Source: Streptomyces glomeratus
Lineage (GTDB): Bacteria > Actinomycetota > Actinomycetes > Streptomycetales > Streptomycetaceae
Reading direction: 5' to 3'
Length of the DNA stretch: 64,000 bases
NCBI RefSeq assembly: GCF_021462825.1
Contig: NZ_JAKEEB010000032.1
Location: 1 to 64,000, forward strand
The notes below the pieces were generated by a model. It searched no databases and was not told the origin of the DNA. It saw nothing but the letters and a program-made list of their open reading frames with translations. Positions 16,923-24,489 of the stretch are shown here, piece by piece. The number at the start of each line of letters is the position of its first letter. Position 1 is the stretch's first letter. The translations under genes were made by a program, and so were the position numbers.

Positions 16923-18121
16923 ACCCCGTCTACATCGTCGACGCCGTGCGCACGCCGATCGGACGCTACAACGGCGGCCTGGCCTCCGTACGCCCCGACG
17001 ACCTGGCCGCCCAAGTCGTCCGCGGACTTCTGGCCCGCATACCCCAGTTGGATCCCAAGCGTATCGAGGACGTGTACTTCGGCAACGCCAACGGCGCCGG
17101 CGAGGAGAACCGCAACGTCGCCCGCATGGCGGCGCTGCTCGCCGGCCTGCCCACCAGCGTGCCCGGGGCGACGGTCAACCGGCTGTGCGCCTCCGGACTC
17201 GAAGCCGTGATCCAGGCCGCCCGCGCCATCGCCGTCGGCGACGCCTCCTTCGCCATCGCCGGCGGCGTCGAGTCCATGACCCGCGCCCCCTACGTGCTGC
17301 CCAAGAACGACAGGCCGTTCCCGGCGGCCCATGCCGAGCTGTACTCCACCACGCTGGGCTGGCGGATGGTGAACCCGGCAATGAACCCGCAATGGACCAT
17401 CCCTCTGGGGGAGTCGGCTGAGCTGATCGCCGAAAAGCACGGGATCAGCCGTGAGCAGCAGGACGGTTTCGCCCTGCACAGCCACCAGAAGGCCGCCGCC
17501 GCCCAGGAAGAGGGCCTGTTCGAAGCCGAGTTGGCGCCCGTCCCCGTCCCGCAGCGCAAGGGCGACCTTCAGCTGTTCGCGGCCGACGAGTGCGTACGCC
17601 CCGACGCCTCCCTCGCCGCGATGGCGAAGCTGAAGCCGGCCTTCCGTACCAAAGACGGCACAGTGACGGCTGGTAACGCCTCCCCGCTCAACGACGGAGC
17701 CGCCGCCCTGCTGCTGGCCGACGAGGAGGGCGTGAAGGCCATCGGCCGCGAGCCGCTGGCGCGCGTCTGTGCGACCGGAGTCTCCGCGATAGACCCCGAC
17801 TACTTCGGCCTCGCCCCCGTCGAAGCCGTCAACCGGGCCCTGGCCAAAGCCGGCCGGGCCTTCGCCGACCTCGACGTTCTGGAACTGAACGAGGCCTTCG
17901 CCGCCCAGGTCCTCGGCTGCCTCGCCGAGTGGCCCGAGTTCGACACGGCGATCCTCAACCCGCAGGGCGGCGCGATCGCGCTCGGCCACCCCCTCGGCGC
18001 CTCCGGCGCCCGCCTCGCCGGCACCGTCGCCCACCAGCTCGCCCGCCGCGGCACCGGGACCGGCGTAGCCACCCTCTGCATCGGCGTGGGCCAGGGACTC
18101 GCCCTCGTCCTCGAACGCTGA
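16919..18121 (+). CDS. pcaF: 3-oxoadipyl-CoA thiolase
   Basis: A 400-residue thiolase with all catalytic elements: Cys90 in VNRLCASG, His357 in GGAIALGHPLGASG and Cys387 in CIGVGQG, plus NEAFA. GRYNGGLASVRPDDLAA near the start and the GNANGAGEENRNVARMA segment are typical of PcaF/PaaJ-type 3-oxoadipyl-CoA thiolases. It cleaves 3-oxoadipyl-CoA with CoA to succinyl-CoA and acetyl-CoA. It overlaps subunit B by four bases and ends the operon; the next gene begins about 100 bases on and belongs to another function. Confidence 0.87.
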   Translation: MNPVYIVDAVRTPIGRYNGGLASVRPDDLAAQVVRGLLARIPQLDPKRIEDVYFGNANGAGEENRNVARMAALLAGLPTSVPGATVNRLCASGLEAVIQAARAIAVGDASFAIAGGVESMTRAPYVLPKNDRPFPAAHAELYSTTLGWRMVNPAMNPQWTIPLGESAELIAEKHGISREQQDGFALHSHQKAAAAQEEGLFEAELAPVPVPQRKGDLQLFAADECVRPDASLAAMAKLKPAFRTKDGTVTAGNASPLNDGAAALLLADEEGVKAIGREPLARVCATGVSAIDPDYFGLAPVEAVNRALAKAGRAFADLDVLELNEAFAAQVLGCLAEWPEFDTAILNPQGGAIALGHPLGASGARLAGTVAHQLARRGTGTGVATLCIGVGQGLALVLER

Positions 18122-18222
18122 CACGCACGGGACGAGCAGACCGTCGTGGGGAACAGCGTCCGTGACCGGGATCGGCAGCGGCTTCCGCGCGGGGTCGGCA
18201 GGTGCGGACGTACGGTACTGGT

Positions 18223-20400
18223 ATGTGCGCCATGCGGGAAGGCGGCACGGCGCAGCCCGATGGGCCCCGCCCCCCTTCGCCCACCGCCGGGTCGCTGCGT
18301 CGTGCCGAGCTGGACCGGCTGCTGGAGCTCGCCGTGCGCGACACGGGCGTACACGCGGGAGCGGTCTTCCTGCTGGCGTCCGACGGGCAGACCCTGCGGC
18401 TGGAGGTGACCGCAGGGATGCCGGCCGAGTATCTCGCGCCCTGGTTCGGGGTCCCGCTGTCGAGCCGCTTTCCCGTGACCGATGCGGTGCGCGAGCGGCG
18501 GCTCGTCTGGCTCGGCGACCCGGAGGAGCTCGCGCGTCGCTACCCGCGCACGGCGATCGCCCTGCCCTACCACCATGCGGTGGCCGCGGCACCGCTCCTC
18601 ACCGGCGCCACGGTCTGGGGCGCACTGCTGCTGTTCTGGCCCGGCGCCGGCTCCACCCGTGCCGACGGCCCGAGCCCTGAACGGGTCCGTGCCGCCGGTC
18701 GGCGTCTGGGACGGTTCCTGCGCGACGCCGCCGGCACCGGCCATGCCGTCGGTCCGGGACCCACACCCCGCACCCTGGTGCAGCCGCCCGCCCGCAAGCG
18801 GGGGCCGGCCCAGGCGCTCGCCGCGGCCGACCTCGTCGAGCGGCTGCCCTGGGGCAGTTGCTCCCTCGACCTCGAGGGCAGGTTCACCTACGTCAGCGCC
18901 ACCGCCGCCGCCCTGCTGGGCGCGAGCAGCCCCGACGATCTGATCGGCACGAGTCCCTGGCAGTCCTTGCCCGGGCACACCGACCCGGCCTTCGAGGACC
19001 ACTTCCGCGCCACCGTGGTCAGCCGGAAGCCCGGTTACTTCACCGCCATGCACCCACCGGACCAGTGGCTCGCGTTCGAGCTCTACCCCGACGACTCGGG
19101 GGTGAGCGTCCGCATATCGCCGACCGGTCCGGGCGGAGATTCGCAGCCGGCGCCCACCAGGACGGAAACGTTCCAGGGCGAGCCGATCCGCCTGGGCGAG
19201 GTCTACCGGGTACTGCACCTGGCCGCCGCCCTCTCCGAAACCGTGGGCGTCTCGGACGTGGTCGATCTGGTCACCGAGGAGATGCTGCCGGCGTTCGGAG
19301 CCCGGACCGTCGCCCTGCTCGCAGCCGAGGACGGCAGAATGCGGGTCATCGGCCGCAGCGGCTACAACCCCTCGCTGCTCGAACACTTCGACGGCGTGCC
19401 GCTGACCCACCCGGCACCCGCGGTCCAGGTCCTCGCCACCGGCGTGCCCAGCTTCTACGCCTCCTTCGACGAGCTGTCCCGGGCCTACCCGCCCGCCCCG
19501 CACCAGAAGGGTCTGCATGCCTGGGCGTTTCTGCCGCTGATCGCCTCCGGGCGTCCGGTGGGCTCGTGCGTGTTCGCCTTCGACCGGCCCCACCCCTTTC
19601 CCGACCAGCAGCGGGTCGTCTTCATCGCGCTCGCGGGACTGATCGCGCAGGCGCTGGAACGGGCCCGCCTGTACGACACCAGCAACGAACTCGCCAAGAC
19701 CCTGCAGGCAGCCCTGCTCCCCGACTCGCTGCCCGACCTTCCCGGACTGGATGTGGCGGCCCGCTATCTGCCCAGCGTCCGCGGCGTGGACATCGGCGGC
19801 GACTTCTACGACCTGGTCCGGGTCGACGACAGCACCGCCGCCGCGGTCATCGGAGACGTCCAGGGCCACAACGTCAACGCCGCCGCGCTCATGGGCCGGG
19901 TGCGCCCCGCCATCCGCTCGCACGCCGCCTCGGGGGCCACGCCGTCACAGGCCCTCGCCCAGGCCAACCGCCAGCTGGTCGCCATGGACCCGGGCCGCTT
20001 CGTCAGTTGCCTCTACGCCCATCTCGACCTTGCACACCGCCGAGCCGTCCTCGCCACCGCCGGCCATCCCCCGCCCGTTCTGCGTCGCCCGGACGGCCAC
20101 GCCGAGATCCTTCGGCTCCCACCCGGCGTGCTGCTGGGCATCGACCCCGACGCGGACTATCCCGCCACCGAGATCCCGCTGACCCCCGGCACCGTCCTCG
20201 CCCTGTACACCGACGGCCTCGTCGAGACTCCCGGGGTCGACATGGACGACGCCATGTCAGGGCTCGCCACCCAGCTCGCCCGGGCCTCGGCCCAGCCCAT
20301 GGACCGGCTCGCCACGACCCTGATCGACCATGCACGGCAGACCGCGCCCCGGACGGACGACATCGCCCTGCTGCTCATCGGGCTTGCCACCACCGGATAG
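18223..20400 (+). CDS. SpoIIE/RsbU-type PP2C phosphatase with GAF and PAS sensory domains
   Basis: About 725 residues. The ATG at 18223 is one of several close starts (GTG 18202, ATG 18232) and no clear ribosome-binding site decides. Order: GAF-like domain (~20-140), Pro-rich linker, PAS domain (~195-290, LDLEGRFTYVSATAAALLGA), second GAF (~320-480), then a PP2C catalytic domain (~500-720) with GVDIGGDFYDLV, GDVQGHNVNAA, ATAGHPPPV and LYTDGLVE supplying metal ligands. Such proteins dephosphorylate anti-anti-sigma factors and so release sigma factors in response to a ligand or redox cue. No sigma/anti-sigma pair lies beside it. It seems to be a separate transcription unit. Confidence 0.85.
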   Translation: MCAMREGGTAQPDGPRPPSPTAGSLRRAELDRLLELAVRDTGVHAGAVFLLASDGQTLRLEVTAGMPAEYLAPWFGVPLSSRFPVTDAVRERRLVWLGDPEELARRYPRTAIALPYHHAVAAAPLLTGATVWGALLLFWPGAGSTRADGPSPERVRAAGRRLGRFLRDAAGTGHAVGPGPTPRTLVQPPARKRGPAQALAAADLVERLPWGSCSLDLEGRFTYVSATAAALLGASSPDDLIGTSPWQSLPGHTDPAFEDHFRATVVSRKPGYFTAMHPPDQWLAFELYPDDSGVSVRISPTGPGGDSQPAPTRTETFQGEPIRLGEVYRVLHLAAALSETVGVSDVVDLVTEEMLPAFGARTVALLAAEDGRMRVIGRSGYNPSLLEHFDGVPLTHPAPAVQVLATGVPSFYASFDELSRAYPPAPHQKGLHAWAFLPLIASGRPVGSCVFAFDRPHPFPDQQRVVFIALAGLIAQALERARLYDTSNELAKTLQAALLPDSLPDLPGLDVAARYLPSVRGVDIGGDFYDLVRVDDSTAAAVIGDVQGHNVNAAALMGRVRPAIRSHAASGATPSQALAQANRQLVAMDPGRFVSCLYAHLDLAHRRAVLATAGHPPPVLRRPDGHAEILRLPPGVLLGIDPDADYPATEIPLTPGTVLALYTDGLVETPGVDMDDAMSGLATQLARASAQPMDRLATTLIDHARQTAPRTDDIALLLIGLATTG

Positions 20401-20480
20401 CGCGCGCCCCCGGCCGGGCTTGCACGGCAGGCACTGCGGCCGCACGGCATGCCTTGACAGCGCAGGGACCGAGGGCAACG

Positions 20481-21170
20481 ATGGGAACCATGGAAACTAA
20501 TCCAGTTTCTTCAGTTTCCCCCAGCGACGAGCGGCGTGCGGACGTGATCGTGGAGGCGGCCGGCCGGCTGTTCTTCGGGTCGGGTTTCGCGCGGGTGAGC
20601 ATGGACGATCTCGCTCGTGAGCTCGGGATGAGCAAGAAGACGATCTACCGTCATTTCCCGGACAAGCGCAGCCTGCTGGCCGCGGTGCTGGACCGCCAGT
20701 TCGCCACGGTGGAGCGCACGCTGGTGGCGGCGACCGAGGACGCAGCAGGGCAGCCGTTCGCTGTGCGGGTGCAGCGGTTCCTGATCGCGGCGGGCAGTGA
20801 GCTCGGACGGATCGGCGCGCCTCAGCTCGCGACCGGGCGGGGCGACGCGATGCTGCGCCAGTACGTGGAGCAGCGTGTGGACGCGGTGGTCTACCAGCGG
20901 CTCGACGAGCTGTTCCGGGAGGGACACCAGCAGGGCTTGCTGCCGGCGCCGCCCGAGCTGCTGAGTGAGATCACCCGCGGCGCGTTGGAGCGGCTGCTCA
21001 TGTCGGAGTTGCCGCGCGATCTGGACTGGACCGCGGCCGATCTGCTGCGGGCGACCGTCGACACCGTGCTGTACGGGGCGATCCGCCCGACAGGCCAGGG
21101 CATCGACGACGAACAACCCCGGGCGGTCGTCCCGACGGCCCTCGACGACGAGCAGGAGGTGGGCCCATGA
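20481..21170 (+). CDS. TetR-family transcriptional regulator
   Basis: A 229-residue protein from the ATG at 20481, with GAGGG upstream. The N-terminal helix-turn-helix reads RADVIVEAAGRLFFGSGF, then MDDLARELGMSKKTIYRHFP (residues ~20-60). The C-terminal ligand-binding half matches the TetR_C helical type. It overlaps the following SDR gene by ATGA, so the two are cotranscribed and the regulator probably controls this operon. A GGAAACT...AGTTTC inverted repeat lies within its first codons (20492-20519), suggesting autoregulation by a site overlapping the start of translation. Confidence 0.85.
   Translation: MGTMETNPVSSVSPSDERRADVIVEAAGRLFFGSGFARVSMDDLARELGMSKKTIYRHFPDKRSLLAAVLDRQFATVERTLVAATEDAAGQPFAVRVQRFLIAAGSELGRIGAPQLATGRGDAMLRQYVEQRVDAVVYQRLDELFREGHQQGLLPAPPELLSEITRGALERLLMSELPRDLDWTAADLLRATVDTVLYGAIRPTGQGIDDEQPRAVVPTALDDEQEVGP
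20492..20519. promoter_or_regulatory. Candidate TetR autoregulatory operator overlapping the gene start
   Basis: GGAAACT at 20492-20498 pairs with AGTTTC at 20504-20509 and again with AGTTTCC at 20513-20519, giving two overlapping inverted repeats with 5- and 14-base spacers. AT-rich arms of this type stand out in GC-rich DNA and resemble known TetR-family sites. The repeat lies inside codons 4-13 of the regulator. Binding is inferred. Confidence 0.45.
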
Positions 21171-21922
21171 CCGGGACAACCGGCAGGGTGGCATTGGTGA
21201 CGGGGGCCAGCAGCGGAATCGGCGCGGCCACGGCGCGACTTCTGGCCGCGCGAGGAATGCGCGTGGTGGTCAACTACCTCCGCAACACCAAGGCGGCCGA
21301 GGAGGTCGTGGCCGACATCGAGGCCGCAGGCGGCCAGGCCATGGCCGTGCAGGCCGACGTGCGCGAGGAGGCGGCCGTCGAGAGCATGGTCGGACAGGTC
21401 CAGGCGGCTTGGGGCGGCATCGACGTGCTCGTGCACAACGCGCTCATCCCGTATGCGGTCAAGCCGTTCCAGGACATGACGTGGGAAGAACTGGGCGGCA
21501 AGATCGACGCCGAGATGCATGCGGCGTTCGCGGTCACCAAAGCCGTACTGCCCACGATGACCGAACGAGGGTGGGGACGCCTCATCTACATCGGCACCGG
21601 ACTCAGCCGCCTGCCTCGGGCGGGCATGATCGCGCTGGGCGTTTCCAAGGCCGCACTCGAGCAGTTCGCCCGGTATCTCGCCCAGGAACTCGGCCCGCAG
21701 GGCATCACGGTCAACGTCGTCTCGCCCGGCCCGGTGGAGTCCCGCACCGCCGATGCCGTGCTCGACGACGCAACGAGGCAGCGGCAGGTGGCCGCCACCC
21801 CCTTGGGCCGCCTGGCCCACCCGGCCGACGTCGCCCAAGCGGTCGCCTTCTACGCCGCCGAGGACAACTCCTTCATGACCGGCACCACGGCCGCGGTCAA
21901 CGGCGGCATGGCCATGTACTGA
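21167..21922 (+). CDS. SDR-family oxidoreductase lacking the usual catalytic tyrosine
   Basis: A 251-residue FabG-like short-chain dehydrogenase. The cofactor loop TGASSGIGAATARLLAARG is at ~11-29, followed by LVHNA in place of the NNAG motif, VSPGPVESRTAD and a C-terminal TTAAVNGGMAMY. At the active site the expected YxxxK reads LGVSK, a CTG codon in place of tyrosine, and the preceding serine position appears to be threonine. The lysine is kept. It may bind NAD(P)H without classical carbonyl reduction or use a different mechanism. It is cotranscribed with the TetR gene and precedes an NMT1/THI5-like protein. Substrate is unknown. Confidence 0.8.
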   Translation: MTGTTGRVALVTGASSGIGAATARLLAARGMRVVVNYLRNTKAAEEVVADIEAAGGQAMAVQADVREEAAVESMVGQVQAAWGGIDVLVHNALIPYAVKPFQDMTWEELGGKIDAEMHAAFAVTKAVLPTMTERGWGRLIYIGTGLSRLPRAGMIALGVSKAALEQFARYLAQELGPQGITVNVVSPGPVESRTADAVLDDATRQRQVAATPLGRLAHPADVAQAVAFYAAEDNSFMTGTTAAVNGGMAMY

Positions 21923-21980
21923 CATACCGCTGGCCTCCGCACACGCGGCCGAACCCTTAAACAATCAAGGAAAGACGTTC

Positions 21981-22859
21981 ATGCACACGATCGACCTGGC
22001 CTACGTCGGACGGGGCCTACACGAAGAACTCGCCGCCTACATCGCCGACCAGCAGGACTACTACGCCGAGGAGGGTGTCCACGTCGCGCTGCGCGACGGC
22101 TGCACCTGGGACGTGGAACGGCTGCGCCGCTGCGCCACCATCGGGCTCGGCCGAGCACTGCTGTCACGACTGACCGACGGCACCCCGTGGGTCGCACTCA
22201 GTGTCAACACCCAACGCCCGCTGTTCTGGTTCCTCGCCCGCCCCGGCCTGACCTCCCTGGCCGACCTGGCCGGGCGACGGCTGGCGGTCCACGCCCCGCA
22301 CACCCCGCCCGGCGCATTCGCCCGGATCGTGCTGCGAAAGGCCGGCCTCGACCCGGACCGCGACGTGAAGACCATCGTCCGCTCTCCCGGCGACTACGGT
22401 ATGGACCTGCGCCGGCTCAACGACGGCAGTATCGACGCCGCCTACGTCGGCAGCACCATGGCACCGGAGGCGGTGGCCGCCGAGCACGGCTGGCAGGTGC
22501 TGGCCTGGGTCGGCGACCACTTCCAGATTCCCACCGTGGGCGTGGCAGTCGACCCGACCTTCATCTCACCGGACGACCCCGCGGTCCAGGCGGTCGTACG
22601 AGCCCATCGGCGCGCCCTTCAGGTGATCCACGACGACCCCGACACCACGGTGCGCCACATGCAGACGTTCCTCGGCGGACAGACCGCGGAAGAAGCCCGA
22701 GCCCACTACGACACGTTCATCGCGCCGTACTTCACCACGGACGGCCAGGCCGACCTCGCTGTCGGCGACAAGGCGATCACCGCGGTCGCCGCCGAACTCG
22801 GCGTTCCCGCCTGCGTCACCGCGGCCGAGTTCTACCACACTGCGGCCACCACAGCCTAG
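21981..22859 (+). CDS. NMT1/THI5-like substrate-binding protein without a signal peptide
   Basis: A 292-residue protein starting MHTIDLAYVGRGLHEELAAY, with AAGGAAAG upstream. The fold order is that of NMT1/THI5 and SsuA-like periplasmic binding proteins: LTSLADLAGRRLAVHAPHTP, FARIVLRKAGLDPDRDV, LNDGSIDAAYVGSTMAPEA. No signal peptide or lipobox is present and no ABC permease or ATPase genes flank it, so it may act in the cytosol. THI5-type relatives make the thiamine pyrimidine, but their diagnostic residues cannot be confirmed here. It follows the SDR gene by 58 bases and is probably in the TetR operon. Confidence 0.7.
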   Translation: MHTIDLAYVGRGLHEELAAYIADQQDYYAEEGVHVALRDGCTWDVERLRRCATIGLGRALLSRLTDGTPWVALSVNTQRPLFWFLARPGLTSLADLAGRRLAVHAPHTPPGAFARIVLRKAGLDPDRDVKTIVRSPGDYGMDLRRLNDGSIDAAYVGSTMAPEAVAAEHGWQVLAWVGDHFQIPTVGVAVDPTFISPDDPAVQAVVRAHRRALQVIHDDPDTTVRHMQTFLGGQTAEEARAHYDTFIAPYFTTDGQADLAVGDKAITAVAAELGVPACVTAAEFYHTAATTA

Positions 22860-22948
22860 GCATCAGGACCTGTGGAACGACGTCGGCGGCGCCTATCGGC
22901 AGTTATGGCACGTGATCCTATCCATCGGAGCTCTCCCGGCGCCTTGGC

Positions 22949-22978
22949 GTTGTCGGTGCGACGTGGTCGAAGGCGTCG
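22949..22978 (+). repeat. Copy 1 of a 30-bp dispersed direct repeat
   Basis: These 30 bases match 24351-24380 at 25 positions (shared core GTGCGACG-GGTCGAA). The two copies bracket the ferredoxin-reductase fragment and the MarR gene. They may be related promoter or operator elements or marks of a past duplication. Confidence 0.4.
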
Positions 22979-23121
22979 CTCCACAAGGGATGTGGTCGCT
23001 CAACTCGTAGTCGGATGACGGTCCGACCGCGTCCCGCACCGACAACTCCGAATGCGTCCGCCTCCGATCCACCACGGCCACGTGGCTGGTCAGCCGGCTC
23101 CTCACCCGCTTTGTCGGCCGA

Positions 23122-23690
23122 TCACAGATCGAGGACGACCTCGGTGGTCGGCTTGCTGCAGCAGACCAGGACGGTCCCGGGCTCGGGGAGTTCGAGGGGT
23201 GGGGTGGTGTAGGTGATGTCGCCTGCGACGAGGTGAATGCAGGTGTGACACACGCCAGTGCGGCAGGACCAGCGGGTGGGGATGTCGCACGCTTCGGCAA
23301 GATCGAGGAGGGTCGCGTGAGCGGGTGACCATGGGGTGGAGATGCCGCTACGGGCGAGGGTGATGAGGGGCCCGGTTGCGGTGGGACCGGGTGGCCGGTG
23401 GGGCCGGATCACGGCGGTGGCGGTCACGCCTGGGTTGATGGCGGGGAGAGCGGTGAACTGTTCCGTATGGATCTGCCGGGGGCGCAGACCCAGATCACGC
23501 AGGAAGCCGGCGAGGTCGTCCATGAAGGCGGGTGGGCCGCACAGGTAGGCGTTGGCCTCGGCGGGGATGCCCATGGCCGTGAGGGATGCGGCGGTCGGGC
23601 GGCCCGCTGTAGGCCACGGGCTGGATTCGCCGCACAAGCCGCGCCCAGGTGCCGTCCGCCGGCCACAGCCGTTGGCGTGGAAAAGGAGCA
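23122..23690 (-). pseudogene. C-terminal fragment of a ferredoxin:NAD(P)H oxidoreductase with 2Fe-2S domain
   Basis: The frame begins abruptly in the NAD-binding half (AYLCGPPAFMDDLAGFLRDL, the CGP motif of ferredoxin-reductase-like proteins). It continues into a plant-type 2Fe-2S ferredoxin domain with CRTGVCHTC and a final Cys-Cys pair near LVCCSKPTTEVVLDL. Complete relatives (MOSC/FAD-binding or PDR-like reductases) are at least twice as long, so the FAD-binding N-terminus is missing. The fragment abuts the 3' end of the MarR gene. It looks like what remains after a deletion; the cluster ligands themselves are intact. Confidence 0.7.
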
Positions 23691-23692
23691 GA

Positions 23693-24109
23693 TCAAGTGA
23701 CGTCACACGATCGGCCGGACGACTCCTGGGTGTCCAGTCCCGGACCGAGGTACTGGCGCATCAGCGCCTGCGCGGACGTCTCGGCGGCGGCGAACCTGGA
23801 GCGTCCTGCGTCGGTCAAGGTGGCCTCGACCGTCCTGCGGTCTCCGGCACGACGATGACGATCAATCAGTCCGGCCGCCTGCAGACCCCTGAGGAGGTAG
23901 GACATCCGATCCCCGGATTCCTGGAGGAACGCCGCCAGCTTGGCAACGTGCACAGATCCGCTCGCGGCCTCGGCGAGCGCGCCGAGAATGAGGTAGTCAT
24001 GGAGCGACAGACCGTGCCGCACCCGCAACTCAGCGTGCACCAGACCCAAGGTCCGCAGGACCCCTGGAAACTGCCACCGCGTGGTGTCCGACAAATCGTA
24101 GTCGCTCAT
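23693..24109 (-). CDS. MarR-family transcriptional regulator
   Basis: A 138-residue protein from the ATG at 24109, preceded by GGAAGGAAC. The winged helix runs from LRVRHGLSLHDYLILGALAE through VHVAKLAAFLQESGDRMSYL to a wing RHRRAGDRRTVEATLTDAGR. Such dimers sense phenolics, oxidants or antibiotics. Its divergent partner could be the 2-oxoglutarate dehydrogenase gene at 24490, and downstream it runs into the truncated reductase, which may once have been its target. Confidence 0.85.
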   Translation of the reverse strand: MSDYDLSDTTRWQFPGVLRTLGLVHAELRVRHGLSLHDYLILGALAEAASGSVHVAKLAAFLQESGDRMSYLLRGLQAAGLIDRHRRAGDRRTVEATLTDAGRSRFAAAETSAQALMRQYLGPGLDTQESSGRSCDVT

Positions 24110-24489
24110 GTTCCTTCCCAGGGGTCGGTTCTCCGGCCGCAAGCCCGCGGCCGCACCATCACAACCAGATTCCCTACGACGTCGATCCCGGACCGGACGG
24201 ACACGAAGCCCTCGGATCAGGACGGCGTCACCCGCCCGCACTCCGAATATGCGACGACGGCAGGCAGCAGGCCGTCACCCGTCCGATGTCCTGATGTGAG
24301 GCCGTCGTGGCGCGCCCGGCCATCCGTCTCCGCACTCCCGGCGTCCTAGCGTCGTCAGTGCGACGCGGTCGAACGGGTCGGCCTCCGCAACGGTTGCGAA
24401 GTCCTCGAGCACCTGGCACGCAGGCGGACGACCGCCGTAGCCGCGTCCGCCATCCCAAGGCTTCACAGAGGAAAGAAGGCGTTCGCGCC
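24110..24489. other. Divergent intergenic region between MarR and the E1 gene
   Basis: No gene is supported. It contains the second copy of the 30-bp repeat (24351-24380) and the ribosome-binding site GAGGAAAGAAGG before the ATG at 24490. It is expected to hold promoters for both divergent genes; no clear -35/-10 pair stands out. Confidence 0.4.
24351..24380 (+). repeat. Copy 2 of the 30-bp dispersed direct repeat
   Basis: Matches 22949-22978 at 25 of 30 positions, in the same orientation. It lies about 110 bp before the start of the 2-oxoglutarate dehydrogenase gene, where a regulatory element would be expected. Confidence 0.4.
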
